The notes under the pieces were generated by a model. That model saw only the letters and a list, made by a program, of their open reading frames with translations. It did not search any database and was not told where the DNA came from. Below, piece by piece: positions 13,801-26,110 of a stretch of 64,000 nucleotides of DNA (position 1 is the first letter of the stretch; each line of letters starts with the position of its first letter). Made by a program: the position numbers and the translations under genes. The DNA is taken from contig NJPS01000026.1 of assembly GCA_002946415.1 (NCBI GenBank), positions 186,001-250,000 of the forward strand. The letters run 5' to 3'. The stretch is from Rutstroemia sp. NJR-2017a BVV2 (Eukaryota > Ascomycota > Leotiomycetes > Helotiales > Rutstroemiaceae).

Positions 13801-15087
13801 TAGATCTTCACTTAGGTTGAAGAATACCCAGCCACTCATGATCCCCATACCGATGGCTTCAACAAGGGAGCCACCCATCCCCATCGGATCACGATATGTG
13901 GTTAGTAGGGTACGAGCTGTCAAAACGCGTGTTTGCCGAATGAATGGCGAGTGTTGCTGTGAAGTCCCAGTAGTCGAGGCATTCTGTGTTGTGGGCGTCA
14001 CATTTGTGGCCTTTTTCTCATTGTCCTGGAATAGCCTTGCGTTCTCCTCCACCCAAGCAGATTTGAAACGATCGACCCTCTCTGATGATTCCGCTTCTAG
14101 CTCAGGTGATCTATTATCGATGGCTGCGATATCAATGAGAAACTCTGCTGGATTGACGAAAGCAGGTAATTCCATCCCAAGACCACTAAACCAAGGCAAG
14201 CAATCAGAAGCTGTCCCAGAATACACTGGGCTACCTCTCGTCAAAAGAACCAAACCATCAAACATACCCCATATTTCAGATCTAGGTTGATGTATCGTCG
14301 TTATAATAGTCCGACCCCTCTTGGCCAAACCCTTTAGTGTTCTTACCAACTGAAAAGCACTCGTAGCGTCCAAACCTGTCGTGGGCTCATCCAAAAACAG
14401 CACGCTCGGGTTACTCAACAATTGTACACCAATACTCGTCCTCCTCTTCTCACCCCCGGAACAACCTTTATGTAGCGTATTCCCAATCCTCGTATTTGCG
14501 CATTCCTTCAACCCAAGCTCCAGTATAACCTCCTCCACAATCTTCTTTCGTTCCTCCTGTGTCGTCGGTGGCGGAAGTCGCAAATCCGCAGCGAACTGTA
14601 ACGTTTCGCGAACCGTGAGGGTTGGTAGTAATATATCTTGTTGCATGACATATGCGCTCCGAACGCTGTGTACGCCACTCATACCATTGAACGTCGTCGT
14701 TCCGCCAATCGTCAACCTCCCACTAGTCATTCGTTCTGCCATTGTATTCAACATGGTGGTCTTTCCCGAACCACTTCCTCCAATAATCGCTGTGAGTGTG
14801 CCGACGGGCATCGAGGCAGAGACTGAGTGCAGAATCTGTTTCGTGGTTGATGTGGCGACTCCATCTTGACCTTTCTTGCGCGGCAGATATTTTTGTATCG
14901 AGAATGCTGATGGAGATATGTCCACGCTGACGGAAAGGTTTCGGATTTGCACATTGACCGGATCAACTGCAGACAAGGAGAACGGGCTACTGTTGGTGGT
15001 AGAGATGGCTTGCAAGTCGGATGCGCCTTGCTCATTCGTGGCGACCGCGTTGAGAGGATTCGATTTCTCCAACGAATTGTCCGCCAT
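10843..15087 (-). CDS. Full-size ABCG transporter (NBD-TMD)x2, YOL075c-like
   Basis: Predicted membrane ATP-driven exporter of about 1305 residues. Four exons are 15087-13015, 12849-12319, 12262-11363 and 11256-10843, all joined in phase 0 (introns 165, 56 and 106 bases). Each half has its nucleotide-binding domain before its membrane domain, as in the ABCG/white-brown family. NBD1 has Walker A GGSGSGKTT (103-111), signature CSGGE (209-213), Walker B VLFLDE (229-234) and a switch His at 266. NBD2 has Walker A GPSGSGKTS (736-744), Q-loop Gln 788, signature ISGGE (849-853) and Walker B LLLDEPTSGLD. Both ATP sites look intact. The length matches yeast YOL075c (about 1290 residues), and the linker and half-molecule layout fit that group better than PDR-type pumps. 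Substrate is unknown. I used the ATG at 15087; a longer in-frame reading upstream begins only with TTG. Confidence 0.92.
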
Positions 15088-16587
15088 GATTTCGCGTTCC
15101 CGGTCCAATCCTATGCTCGATAGTTTACTTCAATTCCTTCTGTCCATTCTCCAGGCGTGGAAGCTTTGCTGTGCCCGTGTGAACTTCTGTTCAGCAGGTC
15201 TAGAACCGGAAGGCGTCTCGGTCTGTATATAGCCAGAATGTATCTTACCTCATTGCGCTGAAAAGAAACCAAGAATTCGTCTGTACCAAAGGTGGCGATT
15301 CGATGCGATGCAAAGGAAGAAATGCGAGATATATACTTAACGATATGTACGAGTCAAGAAACAAAAGGAAGTGCTTCCTTTGATGTTATCCGGAGAAATG
15401 ATTACATGGTTCATAAGATTAGCAAAACTACAGGGAGTAGAATAGGGTTGGTTCCTTCTGTGAAATTCCCATAAGCAGTAATTTCATGCGATTCATACCC
15501 TGCAGAACCCCGCAATCAGCGCTGCCCCACCCCACAGCACCCACCATAATAAAACGGTGCGCGCTCAACGTGCCAACCGCGTGGGACGGTCTTACAATGT
15601 GACCGTGGCCAGTGACCAGACCACAACAACAATTTGGCCTCCATGCGATAGAAGGAAGGAAGTTCGCGATAGAAAGCATTAATTGAAAGACTTGGATGTC
15701 GTAGACAACAGCAAGATGTTCCAGCTCAGGCGCCTGCCAAACTCAACAGCCTTTAAGGAGCTCCGGGTTGTTTCGACTAACAAACTATCATACAACATTC
15801 TCCCCCTTCTCCAAGCACCACAGCGCGGGACAAGAATAGGTCAGCGGGTATACATTTCTCGCCGTCGATGACACACAAGATCGTGCATGTCCTTGTGTAA
15901 GGAGTAAAAGAAATATATACTCTGCCCAACAGGTTTGAACCACTCAGGTATAAGGAGGCATTGCCGGTTACGAAATATGGACGGATCGGGCCGCGGATGG
16001 CATTGTCTGGGAAGCTGCTACTGCTGTCGCTTGGCGGCGCGACTAGATGTCGATTTTCCACAGTACGCCCATCCCCGCTTTCCATGAGCTTGCTGCATTC
16101 AACATGTGGAGGGGAATAGTCGACCACGATGAATAGATCTATCATATATCCTCGTGTCAATCCATTTCAGGTAGTATAACATTAAAGCCCCTCTTTCACT
16201 TTACTTAGTATCTACTCACCAGTAACCGATCCTCTCTTCCCTACTATAGCTATTCCCCCGCTCCATCCCCTTCCCAGTAGACCCAAAGCCCAGAGAGATA
16301 TCGAAGAAGAACAGCATCATCTTAAACTGGCTATATAAATAACAGAACAAGTGATAAATGCCAAATAATCTTTCGAGAAATTTTATAGATATCATGTACG
16401 GAAGTATCATTTCACTCCTTGTGCCGCCGAGTTTCTCTAACGTGACCAGATCGGTGCGACAGTAGCCTATGTTAGCCACAATGTTACTGCCGAATAGCCA
16501 AAAACACAAAATATCTTCAACGTCACCAACAAGTCTCATAATCTCTCGCACACTTACTCCGTCCAATAGTTACAGCACACCGCAACT
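15088..16587. other. Divergent intergenic region (ABC transporter / 2EXR gene)
   Basis: Shared upstream region of two divergently transcribed genes. It contains only short random ORFs, the longest being 127 codons at 15777-16160 on the minus strand with no recognisable motif. No repeat or RNA gene was seen. Confidence 0.55.
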
Positions 16588-17487
16588 ATGGAGACCTCTA
16601 TACCTGATCGCGCCGCTCCCTCAGAAACCCGCGGCTTCCAACGTTTACCCCCCGAAGTCCGCACTACAATCTGGCACTACTGCTGCCACCTCACTCGTAA
16701 CGTGACCATCGAATTCAATCTAACCGGCCCAACATCCGTGACTGACCTGGACGATACCAGCTTAGGACCATTCTCAGTCCTTGGCACGTTCCATTCAAGC
16801 TCTCCTCCCCCCGCTGTCCTGCACCTATGTCAGGAATCCCGCATCATCGGCCTGCGCTACTATTCTCTTACTTTCGGCTCAGATACAGGCGACTTATACC
16901 AGTCTCTATCTATGTACTCCGCTCCCCCTCACATCTACTTCAACTGGGCTCACGACCGCCTCGTTGTCTTAAGACCCACACAACTCGCCTACATATCTCA
17001 GTATAAGCTTCAGTACCCGGCCAGCTACGTCTGGGCGGGATTTCTACGTGGGTTCCGCAGGCATTGTGCAGTGAACAAGCTGCGCTACCTAGCTGTAAAT
17101 GCGCACGAGCTGCGACAGATACAATTACCAGATGGGGTTTTCAAGGGCAGTGCTTGCGATATATTCGGTATCCTGTATCGCGAAATGCAGTGCGAGGAGA
17201 TTCTATTTTTCGACTTGAAACTCGAGGGAGCATTGACTCAAGAAAAGGGCAGAGAAATGGACGACCGGGAGGTTTTTAAGGGGAGAACTGATGTGGGGTT
17301 TTTGGAACAGGAGGTTGAGGAGAAGGGGAATGAGTGGGTTGATTGGGTTTTTGATATTCTTAGGCCGAAGGACGAGGTACGGCCCGTGGTAAAACGTGGT
17401 CGGATTGGGGTTTATGATGGTTCTACGGGAGTTCTCGATCCAAGTCCAGAGGCCTTTGCTGCAGTTTCTTGGGAGCGTGTGGCATAG
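16588..17487 (+). CDS. 2EXR domain-containing protein
   Basis: Single-exon gene for 299 residues. Residues about 15-140 match the fungal 2EXR pattern: an opening FQRLPPEVRTTIWHYCC, then PPAVLHLCQESR with its typical leucine/cysteine and ESR spacing, then YFNWAHDRLVV. This domain is common and often multicopy in Leotiomycetes and Sordariomycetes; its biochemical role is not established. The C-terminal third is charged (EVEEKGNEWVDWVFDILRP) and not conserved to my eye. No signal peptide or membrane segment is visible. The start is the first ATG in frame, immediately before the domain. The gene is divergent from the ABC transporter and tail-to-tail with the SNF2 gene, 280 bases away. Confidence 0.82.
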   Translation: METSIPDRAAPSETRGFQRLPPEVRTTIWHYCCHLTRNVTIEFNLTGPTSVTDLDDTSLGPFSVLGTFHSSSPPPAVLHLCQESRIIGLRYYSLTFGSDTGDLYQSLSMYSAPPHIYFNWAHDRLVVLRPTQLAYISQYKLQYPASYVWAGFLRGFRRHCAVNKLRYLAVNAHELRQIQLPDGVFKGSACDIFGILYREMQCEEILFFDLKLEGALTQEKGREMDDREVFKGRTDVGFLEQEVEEKGNEWVDWVFDILRPKDEVRPVVKRGRIGVYDGSTGVLDPSPEAFAAVSWERVA

Positions 17488-17767
17488 GAAAATGTTTCTT
17501 CGGAACAAATGGAAAACCTCCGTTGTAAAAAGGAGGACTGTAGCGAAATTCACTGCGTAAGCCACAATTGTCACCTACCAGGAGGATCGTCATTTTGGGT
17601 TCACAGGGTCAATCAAGTCGTGTAGTGCATGAGCTGTTGAAAATCTTGGTTCCAAATACTTAAAGTCGTGAGACTCTACATTTCTTCTTTTGCTAAATAC
17701 AACATATCTTACTATATATTTAGAAATTGTTCCAGTTGCTACATAATTGTCAGTAATTGTATATATA

Positions 17768-20700
17768 CTAGTATTCGACATCATTTACCTTCCATCTTTC
17801 CATCTCTAAACTCTCTCTGTCAACTGCGTCAAAGTCATCGAGAGACTGATTGATAAGTTTCAGCTTCTGGGTCTGAACCCATTGGATATACTATACAACA
17901 GTTAGAGAGAGCATCTTGCTCACGCTGGACCTTCACAACCGACTTACTGTTTCAATCGACTTCGGCACAACATATCTCGTAACAGTGACGGTGCGAGTCT
18001 GCCCCTTTCTATGCACTCGATCAACTGCTTGTGCTTCTACCATGGGATTCCACTGAGGCTCAATCAAATGCACATAGTTCGCAGCAGTAAAGTCAATACT
18101 AGCAAAATGTCAGTTAAATGTGGCGATAAAAACAGTGCAGCAAGACTTAATCATACCCTTCACCACAGCTACCAATACTTGCCAACATAACGGTGCACTC
18201 CGGGACATCGCTGAATCGTCGAAGTGCGTCGCCCCTATTTTCGAGAGTAGTTTGCCCATCAATTCGCTGGAATCCGAAGCCATGAAAGTTTAATCCTCGC
18301 TCAATCAAATCGAGCATCTTCGTTGAGCGACTGAAAATCACACTTTTGACCTCGTTAGTATAGCGGATTTACCTAAAATTACGAATTCTCAGGACCACAT
18401 ACCTCTTCCTTGGCTTGTCAATAACATGCCCTCTCTGCTCTTGCTGAAGATTCTCGAGTAGACGTACGACTTTGGCTGAAGGCCGAGCAAAGTCCGCTGC
18501 TGATTTCGAAGGCTTGGATGTGACGGCTGTAATTGACGCCGAAGCATCTTCTGAGGAAGATCGTGTATAGGTTGAGTCTTCGTCTCTCACTACAGCACAA
18601 TCCTCACACACATCTACATCATAAGCCCGATTTGGAGAGCGTGGCATGGAGCCGCTTCGTTTTGCGACACATTCCTGCCCGCATTGACTGCAAGTGGTTC
18701 CTGATGCTTGCATCATTTTCCAGTCAACCTGCGAATTGTCCGAATTTTCCCAAGCTGCTAGAGCACTTGACGGGAGTAATTCCGACCCATGATTACAAAT
18801 AGCTCTCAGAAAATTCATGAGAGATAAGATATTCTCATCTTTCGTCGATTTGCGACGCGAGTTGTTTTTATCCAGACGATGAACTCCGGCTGCAATGTCG
18901 GCGGTCTTTTTCTTGAAGAAGTCGTAGAGAAGTTGATCTTCCTGATGGAGGTGGACTTCCTCAGTTTTCTCAATACACTTCTCAAGGTTGAGACACACTG
19001 CCTGAGATGCCTTCGTTCGTCTCAGACATGTCGCTCGAACAAGATTTCTAAGTAACTGCAAGCTTCCAGGTCGGTTCTCCTTGAGAGATGATACAATCCA
19101 ATAGTCGAAACTGGATTTCTCATGGAAAGGTTCAATGCCGATGAAACTAAGCAGGGCACCATAATCATCGATGGAATTGTGGATTGGTGTTCCTGTAAGA
19201 CACCAACGATATCTGGACTGGATTTCGACAGCAGCTTTGAAAATCTGCGACGATCGATTGCGAATATGATGCGCTACGCGTAAGTCAGCTTTTCGTACCA
19301 CTTCCGTTGGAAACAGTTGGCGATCAGAAGGATTTCTCACCTTCATCTAGGATGACCCGTAGCCATCGACCAGATTGAAGAGCACCGCCGGCGGCCCAAT
19401 CCGAACGAAAAGTCTCGTATGTGGTTATGACAATATCATAGTTCTGGAACTGTGTCGCTAATTTTTCTCTGCCAGAGCCATGATAGACTACGGATCGGAT
19501 CTTCCCAGGATGAATATGTCTGGAAAGTAGTCAGCAAGTCTACCATAGGATATACACCTTATAATATTTGATTCGTGTTACCTCGAAATTTGCGTTTGCC
19601 AACCTGTAATAGCTACTTATACTCAGCGCTAGACTTCAATCACTTTCTGGTCTTTGTAAGGAGACTTACTTGACTTTGGGGCAATTATCAGAGTAGTCTG
19701 CTGCAATGAATCGGAACGCTCCAGTTTCTCTGTGTCCAACAAATCAAGGGTAGAGCATACCAGAGCTAGGACACTCAAAGTCTTGCCGAGACCCATTTCC
19801 TAACGCAATATCAGTTAACTAAAATCATATCGATGATATGAAATCATTACATCAGCAAGTACTCCACCATACATTGGGGCCGGATGGCTCTCCATAGTCC
19901 CAGTAACAACGTGGCGATACCTAGTAGTAGGTCAGTTAGCATCCAGGATTAAGTAAACATGTATCTCCTGTGACCTACTCCCCGGAGTGTTTCTTGTCTA
20001 ATACAGGAATCCATAATGATGGGAACTTAAGATTGCCTTCGGATCGAGTCTCTCTTTCAATCATCACAGCCAGGGCCGTGAGTTGATGGCTAGTTTTCTG
20101 TCAATTCTTATCTGGAGAGTTCGATTCGATAACATACCTCATTAGAGTCGACTTCAATCGAGGACTAGGCTCCGTAGTGACCACTGCGTCCTCTACTCCG
20201 GGCTCTGCGCAGTCGAAGATACGCGAAAGGCGAGCTAGATTAACCTCGTCTGACTTTTCTGACTGAATCATGGAGCGTGCATCAGTTGTCAAAGATAGGT
20301 GCTCCAGTTTCGGCATTTCTGTTCCTGGCCGGAGGAGGTAGTGGGGATTAATATACTTCCTACGCCTACCGCATTCAGCGTCCGTTGGATGTTGGAGAAA
20401 CAAATCTGCGTCTGAAAGTAAATCCCCAATAACCGACTTTTCCTTTTCGATGCCATGCACAACAATTCGGACAGCATGATTTTTGTTAGGCATCGCCTTC
20501 TTACTCTTCGATCTTTCGTTCGGTGGAGATTCTAGGGTTCTTAAGGTGGCACCCAGACGAACGTTGAAATCTTTGAGAAGCACACATAGCACAGGATAGT
20601 TCAGCATCCCGGCATACTTCTTCGTGCTCTGAACAGACAGTTTGATAAATGTGCCGAAAACCCCCACGTCTAGTGGCAGGACGTTGGACTCCTGAGTATT

Positions 20701-21850
20701 CACGATCGAAGATACCAGTGTGGTCGTTATCTATCTCGCGTCAACCAACGTGTACAACAAGTGGAGAAAGGAAGACAACTACCACTCCAAAACACAAGTC
20801 ACACTCAACCGTAGGTTTATCCGTGCTGGAGAGGTGAGAAACTGCTTCATATACAAGACTTTCCGATAAAGTAGTAGAGTGAAGATCAGGGCGAGCGTTC
20901 GAACCGGGCATCATGATCCCTGCTGAATCCGAGCAGTCACGGACCACTCCACTGACTGCGGGACTTGATGCCGAAGAAACGTTACTATTCACTTCGCATG
21001 ATGTCTCTGGCTTAAGATGTACTGGAGCTGGCGATGTGGAGTTGATCTCACTCATTGAAATTCCTGATACCGGAATTTCTTGCCAATTTGTAGCTGGCTG
21101 CGAGGCAAAAGGAAATGCGGGATGATTTCCATCGTCGAAAGTGAATTGTTGTGTATTACCGCACCAGCCCCCACTAATTTCATTGTCTTCAACTTTCGGA
21201 GAGCTGTCGAAAGCAGTTTGATGCCCCTCAAAAGCTGTATACTCATACTCCAAATTCCAGTATGAAGATTGGGTACTTGTATTGAAATCACCTGCATTGC
21301 TAAAGGTTGGCCATGATGTACTCTCTTCCTGTGTAAGTTGATCTGGAACTTCGATGTTGACCTTCGGGTATAGAGAATTCGATGAGAATGCGTAATCCTG
21401 AAAGGCTGAAGAAGTGATCACCGAATCTCTCATATCAGTTTGGGGATTAGGCAAGCTGTTCTCCAAGAAATAACTTGGCTCGCTATCAAATGGCCATGAT
21501 TTGAGGTCTTGCTGTAAGGGTTCATTCATACCTCCACTGCTAAACTCTGGGTGTAAAGGATACGATAAAACAGTGGGAACGGATAATGCTGGCCAGTCAA
21601 TCGCAGCATTCTCCACGGTTGTTTGTATTCCAGGCAAGTCCTCCAAGGCATGATTCCGTCCCATTCCATTTTGCGTCCATCCTGTTGATCCGACATTAGA
21701 CACCTTCTCATACTTGTCGATGAATGATCCAGCTGGAGAGTTTAGGCAGGGTCTCACTTCCTCATCAGCGTCATGGAAGCCATTAGGCCGTGATCGTTTG
21801 CTACTCTCCGGTAGCACCAACGATGCCACATCACAGGAGAAACGTTTCAT
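17768..21850 (-). CDS. SNF2-family DNA-dependent ATPase, Rad5/HLTF-like
   Basis: Predicted nuclear chromatin/DNA-repair translocase of 1170 residues. Eleven exons: 21850-20783, 20730-20138, 20089-19979, 19920-19851, 19799-19670, 19612-19582, 19519-19341, 19273-18403, 18342-18157, 18098-17948 and 17890-17768 (introns 48-67 bases). Every junction keeps frame. Residues 1-356 are low-complexity, Ser/Asp-rich and probably disordered. The ATPase lobe has motif I DEMGLGKT (614-621) and motif II DEAH (726-729). LTGTPIHN (motif III) follows near 753. The second lobe has VIFSRSTKML, then GSCGEGIDFTAAN and QAVDRVHRKGQ (motifs V-VI). Rad5-type proteins carry a RING between the lobes. Here only a reduced Cys set remains (C922, C925, C929, C950, C953) and no RING His, so ubiquitin-ligase activity is doubtful. 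It is 440 bases downstream of the NLR-like gene on the same strand. Confidence 0.9.
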
Positions 21851-22290
21851 CTTTGCAGAAGAGAAATAAATGGTGAACTGAAGACATCTGTACCTGAGTA
21901 ATAATGCAGTTTTATCAACCGGATCCTAGTTTGACAGCCTTGCAAGGCAGATCTGCTATGCACGAGTGATCAGCCACAGTGAGTTGTTTGCAGATGGCTC
22001 CAATGAAAGCTTTCTGGACGAATCATACCCATGATGTTTGCACAGCCCATTCTCTTGTCAATGTAACGCAACTAGGATTGCAGTCAGCCTAGAGCAGCAG
22101 TATCGGTGATGTAGGCTCCGGCCGTGGCCGGCTATATCAAGAATTAATAACTTTCGATGTTCAAAATATATTATTAACCCCAAAGGGCGTTTGCACACGA
22201 TCAGAATCCAGTTTCTATGAAGTGAAAAGATCAGGCGGCCAGTGGAAATACTCTTGAATATGCAAACTACAACATCTCGTGCTAGCAATG
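21851..22290. other. Intergenic, SNF2 promoter / NLR 3' flank
   Basis: A 440-base spacer between two minus-strand genes. It holds the upstream region of the SNF2 gene and the downstream flank of the NLR-like gene. No feature beyond scattered AT-rich bases was recognised. Confidence 0.5.
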
Positions 22291-25200
22291 TTAAAGAGGA
22301 CTTGAAATTTGCTTGGCTTGCATGTCATCTCTTTCCTTCTTGGTTTGCTCAACCAATTCATTCCATGATATACCCAACCACTTTGATATTCCTTTCGGCC
22401 CCTCTTCTTCTTGAAGTCGACGTTCTTCCTCGCCGGCTGTCACCTCTGGATCTGCTCCGCGCTGTAGCAAAAATTTCATTAATTCGGCCGCTTCTACAGA
22501 TGTTTTCCTTGCTGCATAATGAAGCGGAGTCATGTAACGCCCGCTCCTCCGATAGTCTACATTTGCGCCAGCTTCTATCAGTAAGGTCGCTAGCCTTACT
22601 GAGCAGGACGACTGAGCCACATCTGCCAAGCTCCTACCAAGGTTCTGTTTACTCATGGCCTTGATAATATCGTTTTCGTTAATGAAGTTGAGAAGTAGTT
22701 GCTCCTTCTGGAAATTGCCTGTCGTAGCCGAAAGAACTCCGCGGTGCATATATCCAAATGCGATGTTGGCTTTGGCATTTCCCTCGGCAATGCAAATGTC
22801 GATGTCTTCCGTGGCGTATTTCTCGAAGACTTTGTACATATCAATCGAATTTGAGTGTAAAATTTTAGCGAAAATTTTTGTGATGGGCTTCTGGGTCCAC
22901 ATAGGCTTGTCCCTTTGTACCCATGTTTTGATGAGGAATTCAAAACACTCTTCATTCTTAGCTTCTATAGCTAGAATCATCGCATTCCAAACTGCATCGT
23001 GACTAACATCAAATAAGTCCTTAGCGAGGCGCAATTGATAAATTGAACCACGGGCGGCAATCTCAGCAAAAATGGCTTCTTTCTCACTATCTAGAAGATT
23101 GGCCACTTGAACTGCAGATTTGATACCATCAACATTTTCGGCATTCGCGTTGAGAAGTAAATCGATCACCATTGATTTCAGATCGACTGCATCTGTTTAA
23201 GAAAGATGGGAAACAGCATTAGAAGTGTTTACTTGGTGGAACTTCTCAAAATGCTCATCTCGCATTCTCCGTGATAAGAAGCCTCCATTTGCATATTCGC
23301 AGGTCGAAACATTGCATTTCCAAGGACGGTCGTGGTATTTTTCATGTGACTTAAGATCTCCCCTATGGGCAAATCCTTGCCGGCGAAAATGGCAATGAGA
23401 AAAACGACATTTGAACAGTCTATCTCCATTGTAGTCTCGGATTTGGTCGCAGTAACAGTTATTACAATGAACGCTCTGGTTGCGACAAATAAGATCATTA
23501 GTCGCTTTCTCAATGAGAACCGAGGTTTGTGTTACTGTTAAAGGGTCGAGAGCAGTTACTACAAATTTGTGAGCGTTTGAGACAATGAGTAGCTAAAAAG
23601 TCTTGCGGACTTACCTTCGTTGCTGGGACGAGGTGAATTTAGACAGAGGTCATGGAAGAACGCAACCTTTGATAACATCTCAAATAATTCAGGCTGTTTT
23701 CTTTTAAATGTATGCATCGTAAGTTTTTCCACCTTCCCATCTTGTGCGATATAGTTGGGATTTGTTCTGTCTGCGGAAACTGCATTCAAGAGACGGACAA
23801 GATCTGGCGCTGCAGTCCCTGCTGGATCTAGACTCACACATTTCTCCACGAGGCCAAGCCAATTTGTTGCAGCATATTCGTGCAATAAGTATGTGCCATT
23901 CAAAAATTTCTCTCGTATTTCATCCTTCGGTAGCTGTGGATCGTGGTGCCTCTGGCAGAGGAACGTGATGCAGCTCATCGTAAGACTAAGTGTGGAATCT
24001 ATAATGTCGATATGGCCATCAATACTCGGACTGGTTATATATCTGCTCTCAAGTCAGCTAGACCTAGCGTGATCGAATATTCATAAAGACTTACTCTTTG
24101 ACGGTGAAATGCACGAACTGAACATAATCATCCACTACTTCCACTATTGGACCACATAAATTCTCGACATTAAGGTCTGCAATCCATCGCATCCGACCCT
24201 CTCTGTCGTCTACTTTGATGCTCAAACCGTACTGGACTTCCCGTACAGTCAGAGGAGTTGGGGAGCAAGCAATCCAACCCAGTAGCTTTCCTGCCTTTTC
24301 CTTCCGAGCAGGGTGACGATTGATTTGGAAGAGGATTCTTCCATATCTAATACGGTGGTCAGCTCAGTGTATCTTTGAAACATCTAGCAGAAGGGATTAC
24401 GCGGCATCAAGTGTCTCAGGGAGAACAGTAAGCGCGTTGCATATTTCATCCCAATCTCCCATGTCTTCAATGGAGCTTAGAACGATTTTCGTATAGAGGA
24501 ACATTCCTATGACATGATCAGCTTTCCTTAGAGCCAAACGATTGTTTATCCTCATGACTAACCATGTGACCTGGAAGGTAAAGGTGCTAGCCATTTCCTC
24601 ATTTCATTCTGCTCTTTCGGGCGAACTCGACGCTTCAAGAACCACCTTTCACTCCATTGCCGTACGAATTCATAGATACTATCGATATTGTGATTGTCAA
24701 CTCGAATCAAGGCAGCATCTTTTTCTAATAGTACCTTAAGATCCTCTTCTAACCTACTAATGAAACATATTCTGATCTGTTCACATTTGGCTTGTGTGTT
24801 GATAAGGCCCGTAACAAGTCGGGATCTCTCTGTCTTCTCCATTTCGTCTAGCCCATCTATCACTATGAAAACGGGTCCGGAACAGGCCAGAAGCGTGGAG
24901 AATATTTCAAGAGCAACATTGAAATTGCTCTTAAAATTCTCGCGGCTCGTACGGCACAGAACAGTTTGCAGCACCTCGTCGCCAGAGGTGAGTTGAAATA
25001 TCAAAGAATGTAAGATCGACAATGCAGATGTAGCATAAGTGTGGCTAACGAACGCGAACAGAGTCTGGCTCTGGGGTATCTTTCCGGCCTGATCTATTAC
25101 GGTACAAGATAAAAATGTTTTTCCTATTTATGATTGTTAGTCACAGCAAGAACGATTGAAAGTGCTCCAAGATAAGTTACAAACCAGCGCCGGGTATCCC

Positions 25201-26110
25201 TTGTATCCATATTAATCTCAATGATACGTCAGACACATTGAGCCACTGCGTGAAAGTTTGATCGTTCAACAGCCATTCACCAGTGCCAGTACACAACCGA
25301 CCTCGGAGCCAATCCAACTTTTCATCGTAAGTTCGAGGGGATAATTCGGTTCTTATTCCGTAGTATTCTTGAAGTTGATGTGCCTTCTCTGCCTTCTCAA
25401 AATGGTCTAAAGACCGGAGTGTCGCATCGCGTTGTTGCTGGATGTGCTCAAACTGCACCTCCTTCCGCAGAAGTAAACTATGCGATTCAAGTTTTTGTGT
25501 CACGACCCTTATCTTGTCTCGATGTCTAGGCCATAAGGCCTCGAACATGTACCTCAAACCTATAAACCGTGAGCTCAATGATCATGAGACATATGGGACC
25601 TTCTTAGCGTTACTTACGTGGAAGTCGAAAGAACTTGAATGCTACCAAGTAGAACTCAAGTATGTCCTTGAAAAAGAGAAGTAAGACATCTTTGATAAGC
25701 GTGTTTTGAGCGAAAAGCCGAGTAGCTCGCTCAAATTCTGGCAAGGCTTGACCTATCTCTTGAATTGTACTGACAATGGCGTCGAATGAAGTGTTCAAAA
25801 TGCTAGCCCACTGGAGCAGCAGTACGATCGGGCCCCAAATTAAGCCCAGGAGATCAGGCTTCACCTGAATAAAAACATCGATCGCTTTTTTGTAGTCATT
25901 TATTCGAGTGAGGTACGGCGCAATCTTGGAGAGGTGACGGAGATGGCCTTTTTTGCCTTGCTCTTGTTGTAATGTATCTGTCGCATCGTAGACTTCTTCG
26001 ATTGACTTTACTTGAACGATATCGCGGTATAAATCATCGTCTTGCAATTTATCCCTGAAGTCGCGGATTGCGCTGTCAAATGCGACTTGGACCGGGTCGA
26101 ATTGTGCCAT
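22291..26110 (-). CDS. NLR-like STAND protein: DUF7708-NACHT-C2H2-ankyrin (possible frame break)
   Basis: Predicted fungal NLR-like signalling ATPase of roughly 1150 residues. Exons are 26110-25618, 25559-25185, 25123-24563, 24506-24401, 24346-24095, 24042-23615 and 23558-23233, all in frame, then a last block 23192-22291. Residues 1 to about 230 resemble the helical N-terminal domain called DUF7708 in fungal STAND proteins. A NACHT domain follows: P-loop GIPGAGKT at 285-292 (formed across an intron) and Walker B VFIVIDGLDE at 374-383. After the NACHT and a winged-helix-like part comes a Cys/His region. It holds one C2H2-like set (C-F-S-H-C ... H-x4-H) and a second (C-x4-C ... H-x4-H) ending FEKFH. 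The last block has ankyrin-type repeats (TPLHYAAR, FLLQRGADPE). The junction between the finger exon and the ankyrin block does not keep frame: the only GT..AG gap (23232-23193) is 40 bases and leaves phases 0 and 2. The gene may be frameshifted, or the model or sequence is off by one base there. Confidence 0.8.

Noticed and set aside
15777..16160. 127-codon minus-strand ORF between the ABC transporter and the 2EXR gene
   Set aside because: No motif and no matching splice partners; it lies in a divergent promoter region.
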